In this document: one piece after another, positions 1 through 34,900 of the stretch | Position numbering within the stretch: the first letter of the stretch is position 1 | Layout of the letters: the number at the start of each line of letters is the position of its first letter | Source of the DNA: Lagopus muta | Lineage: Eukaryota > Chordata > Aves > Galliformes > Phasianidae | Direction of reading: 5' to 3' | NCBI RefSeq assembly: GCF_023343835.1 | Contig: NC_064436.1 | Coordinates: 56,147,883-56,211,882 of the forward strand | Length of the DNA: 64,000 nt | Notes under the pieces: model-generated | The model's database searches: none | Seen by the model: only the letters and a program-made list of their open reading frames with translations | What the model was told of the DNA's origin: nothing | Translations under genes and position numbers: made by a program

Positions 1-10870
<10,870 letters not shown>

Positions 10871-11743
10871 AGCAGGTAATTTACATACTCCTCAGATTTA
10901 CCAGAAAAGCTGTTTGTTTTCTGCTAGGGAATGTTAATCTAATAAGTTCTGCAACAAAAAGTGTCGAAATAATTTCCAAGGATATTGTTAGGAACAACAG
11001 CACTCTCTTACATCTAATTATAATGGAATTACAGGCATAGATTTCAGCAAAATGCATTTTTTTAATAACCTCTGTTTAAAAAAAATAAAATAAAAAAAAA
11101 GAAAAAGCAAAATTCTTAATACTGCTATGTAAAATTACTTTTTACTCAAGAGAATGTATCATTCCACAATTACATTAAATATTCATTTTGTCCTCTAATG
11201 TCCTGCTACAGACTCCAGATGAAGATATTACTTCTAAGTAAGTGATTTCTCTAGGTTTATATGCTTGCTTCATCAGCTGTTTTTGCATAGTAATGTAATT
11301 TTGTTTTAAATTGGTTTCTTGTAAAGTTGTTTTATGCTGAGAAGCATGTGATACACATCTAAGAATAGCAATTTTAAAACAGCTTGCTGTAAACATGTTT
11401 TCTGCTTAGCTTAATGGACTGTTTTGTATAGCGTTGTCATGTAATGTTCCTGGTGCACTTCAACTTGTGTAACAGTCAGCCTGATGAATCAGGATAGTAT
11501 GTAAGTACGAACATTAAAACTTGCTTGTAAGTGACCAACTTTCATGGCTTGCAAAATAGTGTTATACTGAAGTGTGAGTCAGACCGAGGCACAGACTTCC
11601 AGATTTATGGGAACTGCATACATTGTCCCCATATTGCTCTGACACCCAGCAAAATGCCTAATGGGTGAACGACTGAATTTATCAAGCCACACCAACCACC
11701 TTATTGCTGGAAGGAATGGTGCTATTCACAAAAAGCACCTGTA

Positions 11744-11749
11744 AATAAA
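11744..11749 (+). terminator. Candidate polyadenylation signal for FAM184B
   Basis: AATAAA hexamer about 875 bases downstream of the FAM184B stop. An upstream A-rich cluster near 11084-11095 also contains AATAAA, so which one is used is unknown. Confidence 0.4.
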
Positions 11750-12111
11750 ATAACATTCAGGTAATTCCTCAACAAACACAGGGAGAGGGAATTGTCCAAC
11801 TAGCACTCGTGTTATACATTGGATAGCTCATCTGCAACTGCTGGAGGATTTGAATCCCATTTTACTCCTCAGCTACATGAAGAAATTAAGCACTTGCAGA
11901 GAGACATCCATCCATCCTAACAAGAACCTTTGTGTATATTTGCATCATACTAGCAAGATACAATCAGGGGAAAGCTAGGACCATCCCTTCCAGAAAGAAC
12001 AGGATATATTGTGGAAAGTACACTTCTACCAGAAAGCATTCTGAACAGGAACTCTGTATACTTTCAATTTAAATATAAAACCAAAGTGTTTTTTTCTCCA
12101 AAAAAAGAGTA

Positions 12112-12117
12112 TTTATT
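12112..12117 (-). terminator. Candidate polyadenylation signal for MED28
   Basis: TTTATT on the plus strand reads AATAAA on the MED28 strand, about 90 bases past its stop. It would give a very short 3' UTR. Longer isoforms running under the FAM184B 3' UTR cannot be excluded. Confidence 0.45.
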
Positions 12118-12203
12118 TAACTTAATTCTATCTTATCTGTTTATATTTGTAGTACAAATTACATTATACAAAAAACAGATGAAGTAAAAAGACTATCAGG
12201 TTT

Positions 12204-13954
12204 TCATGTTTGCTTCATTGGAGCAGGAATGTTAGCAGATGCCTGTTCCAGGTATGCTAAGGGACCTTGGGGCATTTCTGCAGGTTTTTTGTGCTGTACG
12301 CTGATATCTTCCAGGACTTGTTGCCAGTGCCGCAGTTTACTCAAATGCTTCTGAATTAATGCTTCTTTTCTTTGTAATTCATTTCTTAACTCTGAAACAT
12401 CCTGTGGGTGAAAAAAATAGGTATTAGTAACAGGCAGCAATGCTAGGAGTAATAAAGAACCTTGCTTAACATACATCAAATTTTTAAGCCTGACTTTTCA
12501 AGCTAATCTTAAAGGGATGCTTAAAAGTCCTTAAGTGACAAGTTCCTGCAAATACTCTAGGTTACCGATGTCAGAGCTTAGGAAGCAACAAGGAAGCACT
12601 TCTGTGCTGTGTGGGTGATAAAGGCTGCATAGTTTCCTTCTGTAGATTTACTCAAAAGGCCAACTGTGGGCTGTGTGCACCAGGGGACTCTGCTTGAACG
12701 GGGGTTGGACCTGCAAGTCTCCTGACGTCCTTTCCAACCAACAGTTCTACGATCATTACTCTAGCAAAACCAAACTCATTTGTTTCTTCAGATGAATCAA
12801 CATTATTTGCGCTCTGTTCTCCCCAGACCACCAGGCATCCTATCACACTTCCTTAGATTTGTGCTGAGAGCTACACTGACAGCCAGGTTTTACCAATTCA
12901 GGCACAGTGAGAAACCCAAAATTAGTGCAAATGAGGCAATTTACCTGCACTGCTGCGCACCATGTCTGGTCCAGCGCAACAAAGGTAAACCAATTTAGCA
13001 TACCTCTTCAATTATAATTTAGCATACCTCTTTAATTACTTGTTCTGGTTTCTGGACAGACAGCTGCAGTCTTTTTTGTAGAAAAAAGCATTCCGTTTGC
13101 CTTGCAACATCCAGAAATTTCTGGATGCACTGATCCACACCTACAGGTAGAACAGCAACAGGGAAAGACAGAAAAGATTCTCAGAAAGCCACCGCAGGCC
13201 CATGGTGGCATTTGAGTGCATGCTGCTAAGTACACCTTTTGCTACACCATCTGGAATAAATCTTACGCTCTTCTGGATGGGATTTCTGGCACACGGCAAT
13301 AGCACAAGGTGTGTATTAACTCTCTGCATCAAACACTGCTTCGCAAATTCTCAGCACTTACCTTAAAGGTGCAAGAAAACATTTTTTTCCCCAGTAGTTT
13401 TATCATGTTTTCTATAATGATAAAGAGCGGTACAATAATCCGTGCACTGTGGCTGAACAAGAAACGTTGGCAGCAAGCCCAAGCGGCCGGCTCAGTGTAA
13501 GGCTCACAATACAGCGTACTGACAGGATGCTCCCCTTTCGCACCACGCCGCTACCAACGCTCTCCCACCCGCACACGTAACCCGAGCGCGCAGCCACAAA
13601 GCGGAGCTCGGCCACGCGCCGGGCCTCACCGGTGCGGATCTCCTCCTGGTCGGTGCCATTCACGTAGTCCTGGCTGACCAGCGAGGCGAAGCAGGCCTGC
13701 GGGGAGGGAAGCGCAGAGGTGAGGGCGCGGCGCTGGACGGACCCCTGCCCCCCTCCTTTTCCCCCTCCTTCCCCCCCCCCTCCCCCCTCCGGCACCTCGA
13801 AAGACGCTTCCAGCTCGTCCACCAGCGTGTTGTTGGGATTGCGGGGCCCCGTCGGAGGCGGGATGAGGCCGGCCGGCCCGACCCCGCCGGGAGGTCCGGG
13901 CGGCGGGGGTCCCGGCGGCTGGTTGGCGAACATCCCGCCCAGCGCGCCCGCCAT
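12204..13954 (-). CDS. MED28: MED28, Mediator complex subunit 28
   Basis: Coding exons from the start: 13954-13796, 13696-13630, 13140-13028, 12401-12204. They sum to 537 bases, or 178 residues, the same length as the human protein. The protein is a head-module subunit of the nuclear Mediator complex. Residues 1-45 form a Pro/Gly-rich N terminus ([15 protein letters not shown]). The conserved core is [20 protein letters not shown], then [22 protein letters not shown]-terminal coiled coil follows ([35 protein letters not shown]), ending NIPAPMKQT. The start ATG has G at -3 and G at +4 and lies in a CpG island. Intron 1 is only 99 bases, with a weak donor (GAG|GTGCCG) and a G-rich start. The exon 3 donor lies within a tandem duplication. 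Confidence 0.97.
12694..12763 (+). mobile_element. CR1 3'-end fragment in MED28 intron 3
   Basis: GGGGGTTGGACCTGCAAG followed by GACGTCCTTTCCAACC resembles the conserved CR1 3' terminus (GGTTGGACTAGATGA, then GGTCCCTTCCAACC). It is short and diverged, and antisense to MED28. Confidence 0.6.
12992..13039. repeat. 24-bp tandem duplication spanning the MED28 exon 3 donor
   Basis: Units 12992-13015 and 13016-13039 match at 22 of 24 positions. The unit at 13016-13039 contains the last codons of exon 3 and its donor (AAAGAG|GTATGC on the minus strand). The other unit repeats an almost identical donor 24 bases into the intron (GAAGAG|GTATGC). Confidence 0.9.
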
Positions 13955-14240
13955 GGCGCACGGCTGCTGGCTGCGGACTGCGCGTGCGCGCCGAGGCCGA
14001 CGGCGGAGGCGGGCGGCTCCTCAGGGGCGTTCCTCGGACCCAGGCGGAGACGGGAGAAAGCGAAGGCGGCAGGCGGGCCTGCACGGCGGGAGTCCGCGCC
14101 CCCAGCCCTGCCTTCCCCAGGTCCACAGGTAAGCGGCGGCTTTTTCGCCACTTTTCGCGTTTGAGTTTTGGTTTCCTCCCTGACGGCACCTCCCCCGTTC
14201 TCGAAACCAAAACCGCTATCCTACATCACGCCCAGTCTGC
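13540..14240. promoter_or_regulatory. CpG island promoter of MED28
   Basis: High G+C with frequent CpG around MED28 exons 1 and 2 and about 290 bases upstream. It contains an NRF1-like GCGCGTGCGC at 13980-13989, about 26 bases upstream of the ATG. No TATA box is evident. Several long open frames here (up to 194 codons) are artefacts of G+C content. Confidence 0.75.
13742..13792 (-). repeat. Poly-C/poly-G tract at start of MED28 intron 1
   Basis: A nearly uninterrupted C/T tract on the plus strand, hence G-runs of 4-10 on the transcribed MED28 strand, begins two bases after the exon 1 donor. It satisfies a simple G-quadruplex pattern. Confidence 0.8.
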
Positions 14241-14636
14241 GTGACGCACCGCTGGTTCTGCAAGCATTGCACAAGGAGCACAACCACAGGTGAGGGCACC
14301 CCCAACACGCACAGCTCTGCTCCCCCCCCTCAGTTCTCTCTTAATCAAAACACTGTGCAAGATTTATTGTTTACAAGAACCGTGCTTGCTTCATACATAC
14401 AGCATTTCCCATGGTCACAGTCTGGTATTAAATACCTCAGGTAGGTCCAGCAGCGTATTTTTACTTTAAAGCTGTATAACAGAGGAAGAAAAGTCTCACA
14501 AGTGAGATGTTCTTGATTTATAAAATGTGCAGTTCATCACTTCTGTGAAAGTATGTCTGGGGCACTCACTTACCCAGAGTGCATTTTTTTTTCCTTAAGG
14601 CAGAGCGGATGATTTTAGAATGAACATTTAAGCATT
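13955..14636 (-). other. MED28 upstream region and LAP3 3' flank
   Basis: Only 682 bases separate the LAP3 stop from the MED28 start on the same strand, so the MED28 promoter island and the LAP3 3' end share this interval. A second LAP3-strand AATAAA lies at 14363-14368. No repeat is recognised. Confidence 0.7.
14363..14368 (-). terminator. Alternative distal polyadenylation signal for LAP3
   Basis: TTTATT on the plus strand reads AATAAA on the LAP3 strand, about 270 bases past the stop and about 410 bases upstream of the MED28 ATG. Confidence 0.45.
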
Positions 14637-27231
<12,595 letters not shown>

Positions 27232-27429
27232 GGCACGCAGCCCCGCGCGGCGGGCCGACGGCTGATCCCGGCGCACCGCGCGCCTCATCAGCCCGCGCCG
27301 AGCGGGGCCGGGCCGGAGGGCGGGGAGCGGGAGGCGGGGCTCTGAGAGCGAGCTTTGCTGCGAGGTCGGGACCGCGCGGCGACGTTAGGCCACGACGAGC
27401 AGGGTTGCTTGTATCAGAAGGCTGCGTGC

Positions 27430-28063
27430 TCAGGCTGGGCGTAAACCGGCGATGTGCCCTTGTAGCCCAGAAAGCCAACCGTATCCTGGGCTGCATAAAA
27501 AGAATTGTGGCCAGCGAGGCGAGGAAGGCGATACTGTCCCAATACTCTGTGATGCTGAGACATCACCTGCAGTGCTGCATCTAGGTTGGAGTTCTCAGTA
27601 CAAGAGAGACATGGAGTTGTTGGTGTGCATCCAGAGGGCCACAGAAATGGTCCAAGGGCTGGAACACCTCTCCTATGAGGACAGGCTGAGAGCTGGGGCT
27701 GTTCAGCCTGGAGAACAGGAGGCTCCAGGGAGACCTGAATGCAACCTTTCAGTATCTGAAGGGGTTCTGTAAGAAAGGACAGATTCTTTAGCACGGTCTG
27801 TTGTGATAGAGCAAATGGTTTCAAACTAAAAGAGGCGAGATTTAGGTTGGATATAAGGAAGAAGTTTGTTATGATGAGGGTGGTGAGGCACTGGCACAGG
27901 TCACCCAGGGAGCTGGTCCTGCCCCATCCCTACACATACACCAGGTTGGGATGGACAGGGCTCTGAGCAGCCTGATGGAGCTGCAGGTGTCCCTGTTCAG
28001 TGCGGGGCACTTGGATTAGATGGCCTGTAAGGTTCCCTTCCAATTAAAATGATTCTGTGATAA
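27430..28063 (+). mobile_element. CR1 LINE 3' half next to the LAP3 promoter
   Basis: Contains TGTAGCCCAGAAAGCCAACC, TATCCTGGGCTGCAT, ACATGGAGTTGTTGG, CTCCTATGAGGACAGGCTGA, GGTTGGATATAAGGAAGAAG, and the 3' end TGGATTAGATGGCCTGTAAG, finishing ATGATTCTGTGATAACA. It is diverged and non-coding, and points away from LAP3. Confidence 0.94.
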
Positions 28064-28145
28064 CATCTCAGCATGAGTTCATTAGGTTCTGAGAGAAAGC
28101 AGTTATAATCCCTGAATTAAACAACAAAATGCAACCCCAATCCTA

Positions 28146-28173
28146 CCCCCCCCCCTCCCCCCCCCAAAAAAAA
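28146..28173. repeat. C10-T-C9-A8 homopolymer tract
   Basis: Two long C runs separated by one T and followed by eight A. The minus strand is T8-G9-A-G10. It is prone to length variation and sequencing error. Confidence 0.9.
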
Positions 28174-30025
28174 GTGGTTATGTCAGAAAAATTCAGCTAG
28201 AAGTAGATGTATGTTTATCTAGCAAAATCACCACATGGAAAGTGTTGGGGTTTGCTGATATGCAGTGTCATTGGTATGAGAGCCTTAGTACAGCAGTGTC
28301 ACTCAGAAAATGACTGATGGAAATTGCGTCCATTTTTAATGTTAAATCAGAACAGTAATAAAGAATCAAAGCAGGAGTTAGTTGTTATCTTTGTTTATTT
28401 TGGAGAGGTTCTTATAAACAAACAATAGTTTCTTTGTTCTTTGAGGAATGGCCCCTTAGCTTCCCTACCTCCTCCATGGAGCATCTCCATACTCTGCAGG
28501 GATACGAATGTTTTCAGAGCATTTGAAGTAGTCTTTAACTGTATGGAAGAACAGGATTTGATGTGTTATCTCTTTGGAGTTCTGGACGAATACTTCACAA
28601 ATGGCAGATAACCTCATAAATTTACCCACTTGGGGTTTCAAATCTTCCAGAGTAAAAAGTCCCCCAAAGAAGCCTTCATTTCCACATGTTGAGTATGCAT
28701 GTGATTAGGGACATCTCTATTTGAAGTGTAGCTAATAGGTGTTGCTGATGTAAATCATTCTTTATATATCAAGTTCCAGCTTTTCTGAAAGTGTTTTAGG
28801 ATGTAAAAGGGAAAGCAGTGGTAACACTGGCTGTTGCTAATCTTAAGGAGTGCTTTGTAATTATACAGCTTAACTATGTGTGATTGCATTTAACCATTTT
28901 TTTTCCCCAACAGGGAACAAAAGGGCAAACATTCTATGTATTTTCCCATCAGTATGTCTCAGCTGTGCTTAACTGTGACAACCTGTGCAGCTGAAATGTT
29001 AATTTAGCCTTGTTTATGTTCAATTCAGTTTGATTCATGCAAAGTAATACTTCTGTTCACTCTAAGAGAACTGAAAATACTGTTTTCTCACCAGCAGTAA
29101 TTGGATGGTAATGCTGTTTCATCATTCAGCTCAGGCAGCTGTAACATCCCACAGTAAGATTCAGAAATATTTCCTAGATGTGGTGTCAGACATCTTTTGG
29201 ACTATTACTGCACAGCATGCTCCACTGTTGAGTAGATTCAAAACAAGATTCAAAAACTGGTCAACACAGCTGTCCTTCTTTTCTTACACAGCGCTCTCTC
29301 TTGGTTCTTTCACAGCTACTGCAACCTGCTAAGGAATCCAGTTCAACAGTCCAGCAATCTTGTCATTATCCAAGTAAGTAGTCCCATGGCTCTTATTCAG
29401 TAACAGTTTAAATGATAATTGTTGAGGAACCCTTGGGGCATTAGATATTCCACTGGCAATAAGAAAAATGTCTGGGAGTACATACACACTACTACTACTG
29501 AAAAGCATTGCCAAAGTTATCTTTCAGCACAGTGCACCTCTTAATCTGCTTCCTTTTCACTTTCTAGAGAGAATTACATTTAGTAGAGGCTAAGTTACAG
29601 GTTACAATATAATTATTTTTATATAACAACTACTTCTGAATTATATGTACATAGAACATTTACAAATAACAAGTATTTCATTTTCTGTTTGCTCAGTTAT
29701 CTGTCAGTTCAAGGTCTTGCATTTCAGAGCCAATCTGAATTTTCTGGGGGGGGGAAGGTGGTGGTACCACAGAAGCACTGTGCAGTTAGCACCAAAGGCA
29801 CCATCACAGAAGGGGTTAGCCTGCTGCCTCCCCATGAACAGGGTATGGCACCATCCTCCTGCAGTTGTGACTTACTGTAGAGCTGGATGAAAACACCACT
29901 GAAATGAGAACACTGAAGTATGTGGTATAAATTAGGAATCTTTTTTTTTTTTCTACTTTATTGAGTCCTCTTTATGCTAGAATTATAGGAAGTGCTTCAG
30001 ACTTACCAAAACTTTGAAACTGCCT

Positions 30026-30050
30026 CTTATTTATTTATTATTTATTTATT
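30026..30050. repeat. TTTA-rich microsatellite
   Basis: Short imperfect TTAT repeat of about 25 bases in the LAP3-CLRN2 spacer. Confidence 0.8.
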
Positions 30051-31919
30051 GTGCTCCTAAAAAAAAGGATGGCTAACACTGCAGTGAAGAGATTATAAAT
30101 ACCTGTTGCAACAGCAGGTGCACAAAGTTCTCCTCTCATAATCCTGCTGACCTTGTAGGGCCAAAACCAGAGATGGTATAGCACACAGTAACAGAGAGAC
30201 TGCTTAGCACAGCTATAGGTTGACTTTGGCTTATGACATTTCCTTTGAAGCTGTGGTATTGCCTTTCCAAATGCCTGCTAGTCATGCTGAGTATGTGCTG
30301 GAGATTAATTGAATCATTTTAATTTCTTACCTCGCACAGAGCATGCACATAAACGGCTGCAGCATTCAGTGGCTTGAGTCTGCTGTGTACAGTAGCAAAA
30401 CGTATTTTATAAAAATACCAACTGAAAGTAGAATTTTCTTCATAAGACAGCTTTTTCATTGGTCTTTAGATGTAAACAAAGTAAAAAGAGGGAGGACAGT
30501 AAGTATCTGGGTCAGAGATGTTAAACTCATTGACTTAAGCTGAGTTATCCTCATTTAAATATCTACATAAGCAGCTTAGTCAGCAAAAATGTTCTATATC
30601 AGCTTATTCTGGTAACTTGCTTTACTGAGGGTTCTGCACAATTCAGTGATGAAACTAGTTATTTGGGTACATAAAACACAGTGTTAGGCACTACTGAAAG
30701 TGACCCTTACAATACTATTTTTGTGAAGAGTTGTTTTCAACTGAAAAAATAATTCGGGTTTTTTTAATATCTTGAGATGTTTTAAAAACACTTTGAATCC
30801 TACAAACGTCACTATTTTTTACAAAGAACTTGTCACAAGAGTGGAGTCACACAACTGACTACAAAATAATTCATTGACATTAACTTAGATAATATCTTCT
30901 TTCATTCATTCAAAGAAATTCATAAGTTATCTGTAGTTCCTATTGCTAAAAAGGTAGTATATGTTCACTACAGTAATTAAAGGGGGAAAAAGGACATGTT
31001 TAATGGTATGTTCTTTTCAGAGAAATATTAATTATTTGTGGTGCAAGAGCTGCTTATATGCTTGTCAGAACTAGGGTACTTCCTGGTGCCTTCCAACCAC
31101 GTAACCATTTTTATTCATTTTTGTCCTCTTTCATCACATATTTATTTTGCTTGATTTCAGACAGAAGCAGGTTGAAGACCACTAACGTTACACTTTTCAG
31201 ATTATCTAAAAGCACTGTTACTTAGATTCTATTTACTTTACTTCCTGAACTTGCATTGAAACCTTCATCATGCAGCTAGTCGTTTATTCGTAGCCTACCA
31301 GCATCCCATAAACTTTACTCTTCTCACTTCTTTACATTGTGGAGTTTGATGAAATCTCTATTTTTAAACACTATCACACAGTCTTAGCCTGTGCTCCCCC
31401 CTAAGTTTAGCCCCACAGATAGTGAGGTCTCCTTCTTCAAATCAGTTTACCATCATCAAATATGTCCTTGATGGCTCTCTTAAACATTTCCAGATAATTC
31501 TGAGAAGGCAATTGGCAAGCATCCAGTCTTTTTGTTCTGTAATTATCCTATGTTTTCAAAGGTTTATGCTTGAACGTATTTTCTTTCTAAACAAAAGAAG
31601 ACATTTGGTTTAGGTGAAATTACTCTTCACCTTATTTTTCTAAAGTATTTAAAATGTAATTTTTATCAAAACTGTCAGCAGCATATATTGCACATACAGC
31701 TCATTTTTGACAATAATGTTTTGTAGCATTTGTTCATCCTACTTTCCCATGTGTGCTAATTGCTGGTGCTGTAGACTGACCTTAAAAAATACTGCAGAAT
31801 TGCACACCAGGCATCTTTACTCACATCTAAACCAAAACTCTCCATCCAAGCCAGAAGCAGAAAAGCCAAGAAGCCATTTCTGAATGCCAGTTCTCTTCAC
31901 CAAAGAAATCTTACGTAGA

Positions 31920-31925
31920 TTTATT
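31920..31925 (-). terminator. AATAAA overlapping the CLRN2 stop codon
   Basis: The frame ends TAC TAA TAA ATC on the minus strand, so AATAAA starts at the second base of the stop codon. If it is functional the 3' UTR would be almost absent. Confidence 0.4.
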
Positions 31926-34900
31926 AGTACATGATATCTTCAGCTGTAACATTTGCCTCTTCTGTTTTAGTCTTAATTTTAGGGAAATTGATACAACTAA
32001 TGGGTATTAGCAGCAAATTCACTGCATGTGCTGTGGCGCTCGCCACACAAATCCAAAAACAATCTTCAAACTGTTCTTCTAAGATAACAAATTGAAAGAC
32101 ATTCTCCCGAAAATTGGCAATCCTTTCTGTGAGACGGTGAAGTTTTACAGCTGCCATAAAGCCAGTGACTGCAAGAGCTACGAATCCACCTGCAACAAAA
32201 CAGAAGAAGCATTCACCATTGCTGTCAAAACATTTTGGTTGTGCTTCAGAGAGACTTAGTAAATACAAAAGTGAGCAAAATGAGGTAGACTTGGGCATGG
32301 CTTCAACATCTTCAAAGTGCTTAGCCTTTATTGTTTGGCCAAGCATTATACCAGTGTTTGCAACAAAGTCCCTTTATCAGTGATTGCAAAGACCAACATT
32401 TGCAGCTCCTGTAATAAGCTGACTAGGTACAATGAGCTGAAATGCCATCTGACACATCTGTTTCGGTAGATGAGAGTTAACTGCAACTTCATTTTATTCA
32501 CAAATATTTAAGTCAAGGAGATATTTAGTAAAGCAAGTGGAGTTTTGCTGTTAACATTTTTATTTTTTTTTTTTAACAAATGTGACCTGATGAAAAATAC
32601 TGGTAAATTATTTTACCTGCAAGGAAATTCCAAAGGCATATTCCTGCCGGACCCTTAATAGCACGGTAAGGAACTTTTATTGCGTTAAGGATGCAGAATC
32701 CAAAACTGATCAGACAAAAGGAAATGGCCACACAAAGGAACATTATTATCATCACATGCAGGCCTGTATTCAGTTTCTTCACCATATGTGGGAAAACTGG
32801 CAAGAAAAAAATAATCTATTCAGTGTGTAATTTTTCTTGACAACAATAAAAACAGCACACTATGCTCATACAACAAACTCAAATTCTACCTAAACAAGGC
32901 TATTTTTAAAGAAGCAATCGGTTGGTTACCCTAATCATAGTTCATTATGCTTTATTTCTCACTGTTCAGACAAACAGGATATATTCTGCCACAGGAAAAA
33001 TCCTTCACAGAGGACCTGTGAGTAAGGATTCAGGGTTAAGTACTGTTTTATTTAACTTGTTTAGTTAATGTTTAAATCACCTTCGTTTTTTGCTCCAAAC
33101 TCCTCTTTTCCAGTCTCCCATTTCTGTCCCATGCTTTTAATTTCATCCCTTAGAAGTCCAGAAGTCCCATTTTCCTTATCCAGTTCTTTGCTGCCTGAAA
33201 AAGTGTTGCTCCTGTCTAATTTATTTTTTCATGTGATTCTTCTTTCTCTCTTCCTACGGGCTCCAGTGAAATCTACTCTGAATTTGTATTTCCTAATTCC
33301 ACAGGTTTTACATTCCAAATTCCCTTCTTGGTTTCACAACATAATTCTGTGATTCTGTGAAATAAGAAGCCAGAAACTGGCTTACTTTCTCACAGGAAAA
33401 AAAACTGGCAGTAAAAAAGCAAAGTATTTAGCTTTATTATAAACCAGCATCAGGGTAGTTGTAAGGATTCTTTTGCTTCTCTTCCAAATCCATGAGCAGT
33501 AAGCCTGGTTTAAAAAAGAAGAAAGAATCTTCAGGAAGAACATTGCCGTGAGGGCTGCTGACACATTCCAGCTGTGTCTGCCATGCACACAGACAAATGT
33601 CTGCTTCCCCAGCTCGTTCCCAGGGCTCGATTCAGATGTCAAAACATAAGCATCTCACACCAATTTATGTGCCTTAGGATTTCCAGAAAAACCACATGGG
33701 TCTCATATAGATGACGCAGTGCGAATGGAAACACCCCCGGGAGGAGGCGAGTCTAACAGCTCTGTAGGACTACCACGATTTTGATGCCAGTGCTGCAAAG
33801 TTTTCAACCTTTACAGAGCGATTAAAGTATTTAAAAGGGAAAATCTCTTGCACATTTGTTTTCCTAACCACATAGCTGTGTCCACTGCAGTTAATGACCC
33901 AATTTTATAGTTCTAACTGGGAAAATTCTTATTAGCATAAGTGAGAGCTTTGTTTGTCCGAGAAGGATAGGATCACATCCTCCAGATATGTATCAATACA
34001 CTCCATAGTGATGGTGGAATGCTAGGCCTTCCTCTCAGCTTACACTGTAATTAATCAGGAAGTATACTAATGAGTCCAGAAAGTTGGAGAAAGATTGAAA
34101 AGGGTATTGGCTACCTTTTTTTATCATTTTGTGTCACTGCTGCAGATAGAGTGACAGAAATGGGACTGTATTTCTGTATGTCTTGCAAAGAAACAGCAGC
34201 TAAGCACAGCAAGAACAACTTTGCCCTGCTTTCCTACTTGCCAGTCACTTTGGTTACTGAAATGTGACTAACCCACATTCAGCAATGATGTTTTGTCTTC
34301 AGAATTACCAGAAAAGAAGTTACAAACTTCTAAAACATGTTAACAAAGTTAGGAGGATCTGCAATGGAAAACGTCTGCATTGGGACAGATGGAGAAATGC
34401 ATTAGTGTGGACAGCTAAATACATCTCCACTTCTTAAAAGGAAAAAAATACCACAAGCACACAAAGAAAGTGAGGAGCTCAACAAAGAAGGCAACATTAG
34501 AGAAGGCACAGAAATACTAAAGATCAACACTCATCAGAGGAAAGCTTCAGTTAAGGGGATAGTGTGACTTACAGGGTCACCTTGAATGTACTTCCTTCTA
34601 TAGCTCAGTTGGAACACAAGCAGTAACTTTCACTCACTTTTCAAGACTAAAGGGAAACCCTCAATCGAGCCCTAGGGGTTTTGTTTCTTGATTCCAGGAT
34701 TATGGAACATAACCAGAGGAAAAAAAACTAGCGTGAAATGGTAGAGGGTTTACATACCCACCCAAATCCCAAACCATACAGAACACAAGAAAGCCAGTTT
34801 AATACTAATGAATTGCATGCTGCAAGCTCTGCAAACAAAACTGAGTGCCTTTAGAGTTGAACTATAGACATCCAAGTTAGGGATTCAACTACAACTGCAC

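Larger units (their letters stand above)
10871..12203. other. Convergent 3' flanks of FAM184B and MED28
   Basis: The 1.33 kb between the two stop codons must hold both 3' UTRs. On the plus strand there are A-rich AATAAA-containing stretches around 11084-11100 and a cleaner AATAAA at 11744-11749. On the minus strand an AATAAA lies at 12112-12117, about 90 bases past the MED28 stop. No repeat family is recognised. Confidence 0.6.
28064..31919. other. LAP3-CLRN2 intergenic spacer
   Basis: No gene is supported. It holds a C10-T-C9-A8 tract at 28146-28173, a G9 run near 29744-29753, a T-run near 29941-29952 and a TTTA/TTA microsatellite at about 30026-30050. CLRN2-strand AATAAA hexamers further downstream (for example opposite 31138-31143) could serve longer CLRN2 transcripts. 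Confidence 0.6.

Noticed and set aside
13719-14132. 137-codon plus-strand frame opposite MED28 exon 1
   Set aside because: Antisense shadow of a Pro/Gly-rich exon and C-tract, with no domain and no conserved start.
13626-14210. Long minus-strand open frames (194 and 163 codons) around the MED28 start
   Set aside because: They are out of frame with the conserved MED28 protein and arise because stop codons are rare in G+C-rich CpG island sequence.
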